Positions 34,533 through 42,600 of a stretch of DNA of 45,666 bases are shown one piece after another. Every line of letters begins with the position of its first letter. Positions within the stretch are counted from its first letter, which is position 1. Source of the stretch: Robiginitomaculum sp. (GTDB taxonomy: Bacteria; Pseudomonadota; Alphaproteobacteria; Caulobacterales; Maricaulaceae); the NCBI GenBank assembly GCA_026982415.1, contig JALSHE010000093.1, positions 1 to 45,666 on the forward strand. The letters are read 5' to 3'. The notes beneath the pieces were generated by a model, which had not been told where the DNA came from, made no database searches, and saw only the letters and a program-made list of their open reading frames with translations. The position numbers and the translations under genes are program-made.

Positions 34533-35015
34533 ATGCCCACAGACAATTTTGAAATTGATATTGAAATCAAAAGCGGTCATTGGGCGGGCTGTGATGATTT
34601 ACAAAGCCTAGCGCAAGCAGCTTTGTTGGCGGGGGCCGCACAATATTGCCCACGACCATTTTCGGAAATCAGCCTGCTGTTCACCGATAACGCCCACATA
34701 CAAGATTTAAACAAAACCTACCGAGGCAAAGATAAACCCACCAATGTTTTATCATTCCCCACACAGGCAAGCCTAAGCATTCCCGTATTGGGCGACATTG
34801 CTTTGGCGTTTGAAGTGATCAATAGCGAGGCGAGCCGCGCAGGCTTAACCCTTGAACATCATATCACCCATTTGCTCATTCATGGCTATTTACATTTACA
34901 AGGCCTTGACCATGAAACGGACGCGGACGCCGAGGTCATGGAGGCCTTTGAAATAAATGCACTGACGGGCTTGGGGATTGCCAATCCATATAATTATGAT
35001 AGAGATAAATTGTGA
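34533..35015 (+). CDS. ybeY: YbeY, endoribonuclease/rRNA maturation factor
   Basis: 160 aa from the ATG at 34533, just after the phoH stop; in-frame ATGs upstream lie within phoH (for example 34515, 18 bases earlier). The zinc motif HGYLHLQGLDH (117-127) is complete, preceded by KPTNVLSFP and GDIAL. It processes 16S rRNA 3' ends and surveys defective ribosomes. The stop overlaps the GTG start of the next gene by four bases. Confidence 0.95.
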   Translation: MPTDNFEIDIEIKSGHWAGCDDLQSLAQAALLAGAAQYCPRPFSEISLLFTDNAHIQDLNKTYRGKDKPTNVLSFPTQASLSIPVLGDIALAFEVINSEASRAGLTLEHHITHLLIHGYLHLQGLDHETDADAEVMEAFEINALTGLGIANPYNYDRDKL

Positions 35016-35926
35016 GTGAACAAAAACCTTCAAAAAGTTTTTTAGGCCGTCTGTTTGGCGGGGGGAATCCGCCTGAAACGGTGGGCGAGGTCGAACCGGT
35101 AAGTGAATTAGGCGCGGTCAGCAAGCAAGAGCGCAAATCTTTAATGAGTGCTGCGGAAAACTTCCATTCTTTGCGGGTCGAAGACGTGATGGTGCCCCGT
35201 GCCGATATTATCGCCGTGGCCGCTGACATATCCTTACAGGATCTGACCAAATGTTTTCAAGACGCGGGGCATTCACGCTTGCCTGTTTACGGAGAAACTT
35301 TGGACGAACCGACCGGGTTTGTGCATGTAAAAGACTTGCTCGGGTTTTTAGCGTTGGACGCAGCCGGGCGCACGGCGAAATCATATCCAAACAAAAAAAT
35401 TATCAAAGACATTTTGCGCCCGGTGATTTTCGTGCCCCCCTCTATGGCAGCGGATGCTTTGCTGAAAAAAATGCAGGTCGGTCGTGTTCATATGGCCATC
35501 GTGGTTGATGAATATGGCGGCACGGATGGGCTGGTGACTTTAGAAGACCTCATAGAGCCCATTGTCGGCGACATCGAAGATGAACACGATGACGCCGAGC
35601 CAGAAATAAAAACTCTGAAGGACAAACAAGGCCGCACCTATTGGGAGGCCGATGCCCGTGTGGACATTGAAGATTTTGAGGCCATATTAGGCCGCGATAT
35701 CGCCACACCTGAGCAAGACGAGGAGGTGGATACTCTGGGTGGTTTGGTGTTCTTTTTGGCGGGTCGTATCCCAGAGCGCGGCGAAATCATTCCCCACCCC
35801 CAAGAAAAAGAAACTGACTTGGTCATGGAATTTGAAGTCTTGGACGCCAGTCCAAGGCGGGTAAAACGTTTGCGTATCCGCCAAATAAGTGACGTCAAAA
35901 AGACTAGCCAGAAAAAGACGACATAG
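35012..35926 (+). CDS. corC: CorC/HlyC family CBS-domain protein
   Basis: 304 aa, GTG start overlapping ybeY. There is a CBS pair in the middle ([39 protein letters not shown] and [32 protein letters not shown]) and a C-terminal CorC_HlyC domain ([11 protein letters not shown] and [20 protein letters not shown]). No membrane DUF21 domain, so it is the soluble CorC form, associated with magnesium/cobalt efflux. The position between ybeY and lnt is the conserved arrangement in Proteobacteria. Confidence 0.93.
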   Translation: MSEQKPSKSFLGRLFGGGNPPETVGEVEPVSELGAVSKQERKSLMSAAENFHSLRVEDVMVPRADIIAVAADISLQDLTKCFQDAGHSRLPVYGETLDEPTGFVHVKDLLGFLALDAAGRTAKSYPNKKIIKDILRPVIFVPPSMAADALLKKMQVGRVHMAIVVDEYGGTDGLVTLEDLIEPIVGDIEDEHDDAEPEIKTLKDKQGRTYWEADARVDIEDFEAILGRDIATPEQDEEVDTLGGLVFFLAGRIPERGEIIPHPQEKETDLVMEFEVLDASPRRVKRLRIRQISDVKKTSQKKTT

Positions 35927-37527
35927 TGCGCCAATATATAAGCAAGATTTTAACCACAAGCGGTTGGGTCGGGTTTGTGCTGAATATATTGCTCGGTGCT
36001 CTTTCGGTCTTGGGACACGCGCCATTTTTTTTATGGCCTATTACCATTATGTGTTTGGCTTTTTTGATGTTGCGACTCGACGATGCGGCTACCCAGGCAC
36101 GCCCCAAGCGTAGCGGGTTTTGGTGCGGGTTTTCATTTGCCTTAGGATATTTTATCGCGGGGCTCTACTGGATTGGCTCTGCTTTCATTGCAAGGGGGCC
36201 AGAGTTCGTGCCGTTTATGCCATTTGCAATTTTGTTAATGGCGGCGGGGTTAGCTTTGTTTTGGGGGTGTGCCGGGCTTGTATATGTCAGGCTGATTCAG
36301 GGCAAGGCTTCCTCCTTTTGGCGTGCAGGTATATTCGCTTGCGTATTTTTTATTGCAGAGTTTTTACGGGGACACATATTGAGCGGTTTTCCGTGGAACC
36401 TGCCGGGCTATGTTTTCCCAGCCGGGAAACCTATATCTCAAATAGCGTTCATAATTGGCATATACGGCTTAACGGCTTTGGTGTTTTTTATTTCTGCCGC
36501 TTTGGCTTTGTGGGTCGACCGTAAACAATCATGGCAAACTTTTGCGCTCAGCGCGGTATTGCTCGCAGCGGGATTTGGCTTTGGTGCAGTGCGCCTCGAC
36601 AAAGCAGATATTCAATATGTTGATAATGTCAAACTACGGATTGTGCATGCGAATATTCCCCAGCGCGATAAATTCGACCCGGCTAAATATACCAGTACCG
36701 TCAACACATATTTAGATCTGTCACGCAGTGCTGGTTTCGAAGATATTACACACATTATTTGGCCTGAAGGCGCTGTGCCGGGCTTGATGTTTGAAGACCC
36801 CGGTCTGATGGCGGCACTTGATGCCCTGTTCCGTTCCGGTGAAAATCCGCCACCCGTTTTTATAACCCAGACTTTACGGGCCGCGCCAAAACCCGGCTCC
36901 AGTAAGCGGGCTTATTATAATGCCGCCGCTGCTGTCACATTTAAAGACGGACAAGCGCCTATTATATCCCCTTATTATGACAAGCAAAAATTGGTGCCGT
37001 TCGGGGAATTTATCCCGGGCGGTGGCGTGTTGGAACGGTTAGGCCTGCACAGCCTGTCTTCAGCACTAGAATCTATGACGCCAGGGGAAAATAGCGGTGT
37101 TCCAGCCCTGCCGGGACTACCCCCCACTAGCATCCAGATTTGCTATGAGATTATTTTTCCGGGTTTCACGACCCGCTCGCAACCTCGCGGCGGGCAATCC
37201 GCTAAATGGATTTTAAATTTGTCTAATGATAGCTGGTATGGCAATTCCACCGGCCCGCACCAACATATCAATCAGGCGCGCTATCGTGCTATTGAGCAAG
37301 GGGTGCCAGTAATACGTGCTACGTCAGGAGGCATATCTGGCGTTATTGACCCATATGGTCGTCAAATCAACGAACTCTCCTTAGGCGAGCAGGGCGTGAT
37401 AGACGCACGCCTACCACGGGAGATAGTACAAAAAACGCTCAACAAGAGGGCGGTTAACTATAGATTATTGTTGCTAATTGCTTTACTGCTATTAGGGTGT
37501 AAATTAGGAATGCACAGGGCGCCTTAG
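35926..37527 (+). CDS. lnt: Apolipoprotein N-acyltransferase
   Basis: 533 aa, starting with GTG that overlaps the corC stop by one base. About seven hydrophobic segments fill the first 210 residues, followed by the periplasmic nitrilase-like domain with catalytic Glu281 (IWPEGAVPG), Lys353 (YDKQKLVPFGE) and Cys406 (ICYEIIFPG), then a final membrane span (RLLLLIALLLLGC). It adds the third acyl chain to lipoproteins. Several lipoproteins lie in this window (Sel1, DUF3576). Last gene of the tight miaB-to-lnt run. Confidence 0.95.
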   Translation: MRQYISKILTTSGWVGFVLNILLGALSVLGHAPFFLWPITIMCLAFLMLRLDDAATQARPKRSGFWCGFSFALGYFIAGLYWIGSAFIARGPEFVPFMPFAILLMAAGLALFWGCAGLVYVRLIQGKASSFWRAGIFACVFFIAEFLRGHILSGFPWNLPGYVFPAGKPISQIAFIIGIYGLTALVFFISAALALWVDRKQSWQTFALSAVLLAAGFGFGAVRLDKADIQYVDNVKLRIVHANIPQRDKFDPAKYTSTVNTYLDLSRSAGFEDITHIIWPEGAVPGLMFEDPGLMAALDALFRSGENPPPVFITQTLRAAPKPGSSKRAYYNAAAAVTFKDGQAPIISPYYDKQKLVPFGEFIPGGGVLERLGLHSLSSALESMTPGENSGVPALPGLPPTSIQICYEIIFPGFTTRSQPRGGQSAKWILNLSNDSWYGNSTGPHQHINQARYRAIEQGVPVIRATSGGISGVIDPYGRQINELSLGEQGVIDARLPREIVQKTLNKRAVNYRLLLLIALLLLGCKLGMHRAP

Positions 37528-37641
37528 CTGCATATAAGGCGCGACCATGCATTGAACCGAGATAAAGAGCGTATTAGGGGCGCAGACATATCTCAACAAT
37601 CTATGGTCTAGAATAAGGGCCGAAACTAAAGGGATGATAAA

Positions 37642-38058
37642 ATGAAACAACTACATGCACCGCGTTCACCAAACCCGGTTGACACTCATGTCGGCACACG
37701 GATTAGACTGCGCCGCCAAGTCATGAAAATGAGCCAAGAAAAATTAGGAAATGCGCTCGGCGTTACTTTCCAGCAAGTGCAAAAATACGAACGCGGGGCC
37801 AACCGTGTTGGAGCTTCACGGCTTTGGAAAATGTCCCAAGTTCTTGAAGTGCCTGTAAGCTTTTTCTACGAAGGCCTCGATGAAGATGTGCCGGCATTAG
37901 AATTCGCCGAAGGCGATCAAACGCCAATTGTTTATGAATTCATCAACTCGACCGACGGGGTTTCTCTGGCTATGGCTGTTTCTAAGATCAAGAATAAAGC
38001 GGTACGTCGTCAAATTCTTGAACTGGCACGGTCTTTATCTGGTGAAGAAGAAGAATAG
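37642..38058 (+). CDS. PraR/PhrR-like Xre-family regulator
   Basis: 138 aa. The Xre HTH reads GTRIRLRRQVMKMSQEKLG and GVTFQQVQKYERGANRVGASRLWKMSQ, very close to the rhizobial PraR/PhrR group. The C-terminal part is acidic and ends with SLSGEEEE. In rhizobia such proteins act as quorum and stress regulators. Located downstream of lnt with 114 bases between, as in other Alphaproteobacteria. A long hairpin follows. Confidence 0.92.
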   Translation: MKQLHAPRSPNPVDTHVGTRIRLRRQVMKMSQEKLGNALGVTFQQVQKYERGANRVGASRLWKMSQVLEVPVSFFYEGLDEDVPALEFAEGDQTPIVYEFINSTDGVSLAMAVSKIKNKAVRRQILELARSLSGEEEE

Positions 38059-38104
38059 AAATACCATAGACTTTTTCGTAGTTTTTACGGAAAAACCAAT
38101 TTAT

Positions 38105-38138
38105 AAACCCTGCACGGACACTCCGTGCAGGGTTTATT
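38105..38138 (+). terminator. Long hairpin between the Xre gene and trmB
   Basis: A perfect 14-bp stem, AAACCCTGCACGGA (38105-38118), loop CAC, and TCCGTGCAGGGTTT (38122-38135), then ATTTATG. It probably ends the regulator transcript. The stem's 3' arm contains CAGGG, the only Shine-Dalgarno-like sequence for the start at 38140, so folding may also limit trmB translation. Confidence 0.75.
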
Positions 38139-38139
38139 T

Positions 38140-38865
38140 ATGAAAACGAACCAAATAAATATGACTGTAACCAACACAAAAACCAAACCAAGCAATGGCC
38201 AGCCCTATCGCCGTCTATGGGGACGCGCCAAAGGCAAGCCGCTTAGTCCCTATCAAAGCGGGCTGGTTGATACAAAGTTAGCGGAGGTTTCTATTGATAC
38301 AGAAAGCCCGCTGGCGGGATTAGAGAGCTTTGACAATATTCGCATGGAAATAGGCTTTGGCGGCGCAGAGCATTTGTTGTACCGTGCGACAGAAAACCCG
38401 AACACCGCCTTTATAGGCGTCGAACCCTTTCTCAATGGTATTGCCAAAGCGCTCGCAGGTATGGATCGCCGCGAGATAAAAAACATTCGCCTTCACCACG
38501 GCGATGTCTGGCAATTTTTAGAAAACCTGCCGGACAATAGTCTGAGCCATATAGACATACTCTACCCTGACCCCTGGCCAAAAGCCCGCCACTATAAACG
38601 TCGTCTCATCCAAGAAGACCTGATTAGCGAATTTCACCGTATTCTCAAACCGGGTAAGACGCTGCATTTTGCCAGCGATATCCCGTCCTATGTGGACTGG
38701 GCGCTTTTGCGTATATGTCGCCACGGCGGGTTTCAGTGGCATGCACAAACATGCGCAGACTGGCAAACACCCTATCCAGATTGGCCAGGGACACGCTACG
38801 AAGCCAAAGCCCACAGAGAAGGCAGAACACCCCACTATTTTCGGTTTGTGCGGGCTTGCGACTAA
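38140..38865 (+). CDS. trmB: TrmB, tRNA (guanine-N7-)-methyltransferase
   Basis: 241 aa from the ATG at 38140; in-frame ATGs also exist at 38125 and 38161 and the true start is uncertain. The Rossmann methyltransferase has EIGFGGAEHLL, FIGVEPFLNGIA and the family signature LYPDPWPKARHYKRRL. It makes m7G46 in tRNA. The usual alphaproteobacterial neighbours metK (upstream) and rimP-nusA (downstream) are absent here. Confidence 0.94.
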   Translation: MKTNQINMTVTNTKTKPSNGQPYRRLWGRAKGKPLSPYQSGLVDTKLAEVSIDTESPLAGLESFDNIRMEIGFGGAEHLLYRATENPNTAFIGVEPFLNGIAKALAGMDRREIKNIRLHHGDVWQFLENLPDNSLSHIDILYPDPWPKARHYKRRLIQEDLISEFHRILKPGKTLHFASDIPSYVDWALLRICRHGGFQWHAQTCADWQTPYPDWPGTRYEAKAHREGRTPHYFRFVRACD

Positions 38866-38900
38866 AAATAATTCTAGAGTATCGTGCGCCAACATAAAAA

Positions 38901-39016
38901 TGCGCCTCGGATGCGAGAGAGTGCAAGTTCCGAAGCGCACCTAACGGTTTGCTGGTTAATGGGGGCCAGCTAGGCCGAAGCCTTTACCGTTATTTCTGCG
39001 CCCAAGTTAAGGCGCT
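38901..39016. other. Strongly structured intergenic region, candidate RNA
   Basis: Between convergent trmB and the GIN-repeat gene lie three successive dyads. TGCGC-TCGGA pairs with TCCGA-GCGCA (38901-38911 and 38929-38939). TAACGGT/ACCGTTA (38942-38948 and 38986-38992) encloses two inner hairpins, GCTGG/CCAGC (38951-38955 and 38966-38970) and AGGC-CGAA-GCCT (38972-38983), a three-way junction. GCGCC/GGCGC (39000-39017 region) follows. No ORF and no recognised RNA family; it may simply be a compound bidirectional terminator. Confidence 0.45.
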
Positions 39017-39042
39017 TATTGAGGTATGTTTGGTGTTTATGG

Positions 39043-40149
39043 CTATTTATAACGGATATAGCCGGAGCCATGTTTTTCCTGGCGCACGCGACCGGACGGC
39101 TTTTGCACGCTTATGATGCCACTACCCCTTGTTATGAGTTGCCCATTGATAGAGCTACCTGCATAGCGAACGCTGCCCGAACCATTGACTTTTATGTTAA
39201 GTTCTGTGACATTTCCGTCGTCTATTTCAGCTGTGCCACTACCACCAATGTTGATAAAGAGTTCTGCGCCGCTAACATAATCAGCGTCTAAGTCGCCACT
39301 GCCCCCGCCTGCATAGGACAATCCGCCTTGTATGCGAGCCAATTCCACATCACCAGAACCGCGCGCGCTTATTTTTGCACGACCAATTATATCGCCCACT
39401 TGCATATCGCCCGAACCCGTACTGCGAAAAATGAAATCTCCACCGATATTGCCCAAATCAATATCACCTGATCCTGTTATAGAACCGCTTGCTGAGCCAG
39501 AAATATTGCGGATATTTGCATCGCCAGAACCCGCAATAGATATATCTAAACGGTCCAAACCTTGAGCCGAAAAATCACCGGAACCCGCTATACCAATATC
39601 CGCACTTGCCGCATTCCCAATAGTGACATCGCCTGAACCGGAGAGGCTTAAATCAAATTTTCCGCTAATATTTGCAAATTCCAAATTACCACATGATCGC
39701 ACACGCAAATCCGCAGAACCGATATTGCCAATATCGCCAAATATAATGGCATGTTCTATGGCTAAATGTGTGTTTTCTGGTGCAGTAATTATAATATGTG
39801 GGTATGCGTCAAGGTCTTTATAACCGCCTTTTCTTTTGTTCCAACGCCATTTGCCAACGGAAATTTTTACGCTGGCATTGGTTTGTTTACAATTGATATT
39901 GTTCAGGCTCTGCCCATCATCTATCGCTATATTCGCACCGTGCCTTTCAACCATGACACCGTCCGCATCCGTGACTGTGATTTTATCATAATTACCTGTG
40001 CGCACGTCAAGCGTACCAATAAAGTTGTTAATGGACAATCGCGGCGCATCTTGTGCCCACGCTGGTTGGCTAGCAAATATTGTAGCCAACAAAGCCAAGC
40101 CGTAAGCGGAGCCGATTGTGGTCGTTTTTGATTTTGTATGTTTTGTCAT
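39043..40149 (-). CDS. Exported head-GIN/DUF2807-like GSG-repeat protein
   Basis: 368 aa from the ATG at 40149, preceded by GAGAGA. A signal peptide (LALLATIFASQPAWAQ) is followed by a beta-helix-type domain with a repeating pattern of about 20 residues, each with GSGD or a variant (eleven GSG units: seven GSGD, then GSGT, GSGS, GSGI and GSGY). This is the GIN/DUF2807 putative autotransporter-head fold; its function is unsettled. It lies at the end of the psp cluster on the same strand, 108 bases after the small exported gene, so it may be part of the envelope-stress regulon, although a separate promoter is possible. Confidence 0.85.
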   Translation of the reverse strand: MTKHTKSKTTTIGSAYGLALLATIFASQPAWAQDAPRLSINNFIGTLDVRTGNYDKITVTDADGVMVERHGANIAIDDGQSLNNINCKQTNASVKISVGKWRWNKRKGGYKDLDAYPHIIITAPENTHLAIEHAIIFGDIGNIGSADLRVRSCGNLEFANISGKFDLSLSGSGDVTIGNAASADIGIAGSGDFSAQGLDRLDISIAGSGDANIRNISGSASGSITGSGDIDLGNIGGDFIFRSTGSGDMQVGDIIGRAKISARGSGDVELARIQGGLSYAGGGSGDLDADYVSGAELFINIGGSGTAEIDDGNVTELNIKVNGSGSVRYAGSSINGQLITRGSGIISVQKPSGRVRQEKHGSGYIRYK

Positions 40150-40257
40150 TGGTCTCTCTTCTTTTGACATTATAATCTTCGCTTGTTAACCTTCTATTGT
40201 CCACATCACGGCAAGCGTCGTGTGAGTCAATTTTTTTATACTACAAATTGAATGGGG

Positions 40258-40476
40258 CTAAAATTTTATCAAGACTTGATGCTGATCGTGCAAGTTAATG
40301 GTTAAGGTCAATGGTGTATGCCCTGCCATATGGGCGGTGAATAAGTTACCATTTCCCGCTTCAACCCTAATCGGGCCTGCAGCAAATTCTATGCCGGTGG
40401 GTGTAATGCCTGCTGCGACACTTGTGCCTAATGCGCCTGTGCTGATGGCACAGATGAGCAAGAATTTCATAAACAT
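40258..40476 (-). CDS. Small exported protein of unknown function
   Basis: 72 aa. A signal peptide (KFLLICAISTGALGTSVAA) precedes about 50 residues with alternating hydrophobic beta-like pattern (GIEFAAGPIRVEAGNGNLF, TLTINLHDQHQVLIKF). AGGAGG lies four bases before the ATG at 40476 and ten before the next in-frame ATG at 40470; either could start. No family recognised. Its place between pspC and the GIN-repeat gene suggests a role in the periplasm during envelope stress. Confidence 0.72.
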   Translation of the reverse strand: MFMKFLLICAISTGALGTSVAAGITPTGIEFAAGPIRVEAGNGNLFTAHMAGHTPLTLTINLHDQHQVLIKF

Positions 40477-40555
40477 ATATCCTCCTCTTTAATATATTCA
40501 ATTTTGTTGAATCGATTGGCGAATTTAAAACCCGCCCGCTATATTGTGTCCTCAT

Positions 40556-41032
40556 CTAGCTCTCAAGGTCGCGGAAATCGCGGCGGAGCTGCCATTCACT
40601 TGATGTTATAGAGCGCTCAAGATCTTGTAGTCTTGTTTCCAGAGAGCGGAACTTACCTTTAACATCGCGGTATGTTGTCGTTGTCCGAAGGGGTTCCGCC
40701 GGATTGTCTTTGTGGCGGCGCCGCGCTTTGCGAGCTTGGCGATATTCCCTGCGATAAGGGGCACGCTTGTCGGTCGGTGTGAACACCCAAAATCCGATAT
40801 AAACCCAAAATGTAATAAAACCGGTTACAAAAAATGAAATCACGGTGAAAATACGAATGATGATTGGGTCTATATTGAGATAGTCACCAATGCCCGCACA
40901 GACCCCGCCGATGACACCGTCTATCTTGTTGCGGCGAAAGCGTTTATGGGTGTCTGAATATACATACCCATCATCATCGCCTTCCCAGTCTGTATCCTGT
41001 GCGGCGCGGTAATTTTTATATTGTTTTGTCAT
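40556..41032 (-). CDS. pspC: PspC-domain envelope stress protein
   Basis: 158 aa from the ATG at 41032 with AAAGGAA eight bases upstream. The PspC domain is clear: FRRNKIDGVIGGVCAGIGDYLNIDPIIIRI followed by two close hydrophobic segments (VISFFVTGFITFWVYIGFWVF). Then a basic stretch (REYRQARKARRRHKD) and a C-terminal coiled coil (LETRLQDLERSI). PspC is an inner-membrane sensor/partner of PspA. It overlaps the pspB reading frame by 17 bases, typical of the psp operon. Confidence 0.92.
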   Translation of the reverse strand: MTKQYKNYRAAQDTDWEGDDDGYVYSDTHKRFRRNKIDGVIGGVCAGIGDYLNIDPIIIRIFTVISFFVTGFITFWVYIGFWVFTPTDKRAPYRREYRQARKARRRHKDNPAEPLRTTTTYRDVKGKFRSLETRLQDLERSITSSEWQLRRDFRDLES

Positions 41033-41285
41033 GGCTGTTATTCCTTTGTGGATTGCTTCTCCAATTTGGCACCTCATCGTCCAAAATGCGTTCTAGGACA
41101 TTGACCCTTTGGTCAAGTATGTCGGCGATTTTGGACATGCGCTCCAATTCCGCCATTTGGTCTTCACTCATATGTCCGATCATACGTTCTTTGTGTTTGT
41201 AATAGGATTTCAACATTCCTGCTGAAATCCCAAAGACAATCGCCACAATCGGGATCATAAAAACCATTATTTCTGGTTCAAACAT
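41016..41285 (-). CDS. pspB: PspB-like small membrane protein
   Basis: 89 aa. One N-terminal membrane segment (IMVFMIPIVAIVFGISAGM) followed by a charged helical coiled coil (KERMIGHMSEDQMAELERMSKIADILDQRVNVLERIL), as in E. coli PspB. Positioned between pspA and pspC, overlapping pspC. In enterics PspB and PspC relieve PspA inhibition of PspF under membrane stress. Confidence 0.9.
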   Translation of the reverse strand: MFEPEIMVFMIPIVAIVFGISAGMLKSYYKHKERMIGHMSEDQMAELERMSKIADILDQRVNVLERILDDEVPNWRSNPQRNNSHDKTI

Positions 41286-41337
41286 AATTTCTCTCTCTTT
41301 ATGTGTTAGACGTTACAGCTTCTGCTATTCGACAGAA

Positions 41338-42036
41338 TTATTTATTTGCCGCAACTTTTTTCACAGATTTGACTTTGCTTGCACCCAAATTCTTTTTCAG
41401 AGCAGCCAGTTCAGCTTCTACGGCGTCGTCGGCTTCAAGAGCGGCAAATTGGCTCTCCAAGCTTTGGCCATTACCAAGATCAAAGGCTTCCACATGGGCT
41501 TCAAGCTCGTCGACTTTGCGCTCCATACGTTCATAGCGCTGAAGAGCATCGTCAACCTTGCTAGAGGTCATCACTTTGCGCATTTTGATCTGGTTGGTGG
41601 CAGTGGTGCCGCGCATCATCAGAGCTTTATGCTTGGCTTTGGCTTCGTTCAGCTTGGCCTGTAATTTTTCTAAATCGGAATCAGCCTTGGCAACAGATTC
41701 GTTTAGTATTTCAATCTCCTTGCGCACAACCTCGGCTAATTGCTCGGATTGTTGTTTGGCCTGTACGGCACCGCGCGCCAAATCTTCACGGCCTTTGGTG
41801 AGTGCCAATTCGGCTTTTGCGGCCCATTCTTTCGCCCGCGCATCGTATTGGTCGGCCTTGCGGCTTAACTCTTTGGTTTCCGCGATATTGCGGGCGGCAG
41901 AGGTGCGAACCTCAACCAATGTGTCTTCCATTTCTTGAATGATCAGGCGGGTAATCTTTTCAGGATTCTCCGCTTTTTCGATCATTGCATTTAGGTTGGA
42001 ATTGATGATGTCACCCATTCTTGAAAAAATTCCCAT
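41338..42036 (-). CDS. pspA: Phage shock protein A
   Basis: 232 aa. The N-terminus MGIFSRMGDIINSNLNAMIE is the amphipathic membrane-binding helix, followed by EKAENPEKITRLIIQEMEDTLVEVRTSAA and a long coiled coil to about residue 185, as in PspA/IM30. It oligomerises to stabilise the membrane and normally binds and inhibits PspF. The divergent PspF-like protein here is catalytically degraded, so PspA control may differ. A Lys-rich tail (VKSVKKVAANK) extends beyond enteric PspA. Confidence 0.95.
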   Translation of the reverse strand: MGIFSRMGDIINSNLNAMIEKAENPEKITRLIIQEMEDTLVEVRTSAARNIAETKELSRKADQYDARAKEWAAKAELALTKGREDLARGAVQAKQQSEQLAEVVRKEIEILNESVAKADSDLEKLQAKLNEAKAKHKALMMRGTTATNQIKMRKVMTSSKVDDALQRYERMERKVDELEAHVEAFDLGNGQSLESQFAALEADDAVEAELAALKKNLGASKVKSVKKVAANK

Positions 42037-42070
42037 TGTCGTCTCCTATTCGTTTTGGTTGAGGGTTAAG

Positions 42071-42223
42071 TTAAAAAATTGTTGCGATGAGATAGCCGGC
42101 GGCGAAAAATCCCCAGCACTCCAATTGACGGGTGCTGAGATATTTAATGAAGCGCCAGAACTTTGCTTTAAATGTCTGGCGCCCTGCGATACGGCTTTCA
42201 AAATCAAATTCTTGGTCAGTCAT
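42071..42223 (-). CDS. 50-aa membrane protein of the psp cluster
   Basis: Starts at the ATG at 42223 with AAAGGAT six bases upstream. The N-terminal half is charged (MTDQEFDFESRIAGRQTF), the C-terminal half has one hydrophobic segment (CWGFFAAGYLIATIF) reaching the end. It lies 34 bases before pspA in the same orientation. No family recognised; by size and position it is analogous to small psp-operon membrane proteins such as PspD. Confidence 0.75.
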   Translation of the reverse strand: MTDQEFDFESRIAGRQTFKAKFWRFIKYLSTRQLECWGFFAAGYLIATIF

Positions 42224-42254
42224 ACTATATCCTTTGATAAGGTTTAAGCTTGGC

Positions 42255-42395
42255 CTAAATGCCAAAGCCGGACAACCGCACGCCAGCGGGGCGGTGGCGA
42301 AGCGTGGCAGCGCGGCGTCTTGCCCGTAAGTGGCGCACCGGAGCGCTGGCGCCCTCGGTAAATCTGGTCTCGGTATCAAGTGTACGATACGTCAT
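42255..42395 (-). CDS. 46-aa basic peptide, first ORF of the psp transcript
   Basis: Starts at the ATG at 42395 with a strong AAGGAG seven bases upstream. The product (MTYRTLDTETRF, then an Arg-rich GC-rich half: RHLRARRRAATLRHRP) is not recognised. The change in composition halfway suggests that a GC-rich palindromic element has entered or extended the gene. It may be a leader peptide or translational control ORF rather than a functional protein. Confidence 0.5.
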   Translation of the reverse strand: MTYRTLDTETRFTEGASAPVRHLRARRRAATLRHRPAGVRLSGFGI

Positions 42396-42413
42396 GGTTT
42401 CTCTCCTTTTTGT

Positions 42414-42446
42414 GGCCCCGACTTTGAAGGGGGAAGCGTCGGGGCC
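42414..42446 (-). promoter_or_regulatory. Hairpin in the psp leader
   Basis: GGCCCCGAC (42414-42422) and GTCGGGGCC (42438-42446) form a 9-bp perfect stem with a 15-base loop just upstream of the strong ribosome-binding site of the first psp ORF. No T-tail follows, so it is more likely a message-stability or translation-control element than a terminator. Confidence 0.55.
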
Positions 42447-42582
42447 TAAGTTTATCAGCGTTTCACCTGTCCTTGGTGTTGCCCGATTGGGCGTTGTCTG
42501 TTGCTGACAAACAAACAATGCCAAATCCCAAGAAAATGTCACGATAAATTTATCTCTTTGAAAAATATAAGTTTTTACCTAT

Positions 42583-42600
42583 TTTGCACCTTTTTGCAAA
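42583..42600. promoter_or_regulatory. Inverted repeat TTTGCA-N6-TGCAAA, candidate operator
   Basis: Perfect dyad at 42583-42588 and 42595-42600 in the divergent region between the PspF-like gene (start 42670) and the psp cluster. It is a plausible binding site of the Fis-type domain of the PspF-like protein. No GG-N10-GC sigma54 promoter was found in the region on either strand. Confidence 0.5.

Noticed and set aside
39043-40149. CRISPR-like or nucleotide tandem array in the GSG-repeat gene
   Set aside because: The periodicity is in the protein (GSG units); the DNA repeats are degenerate and in frame.
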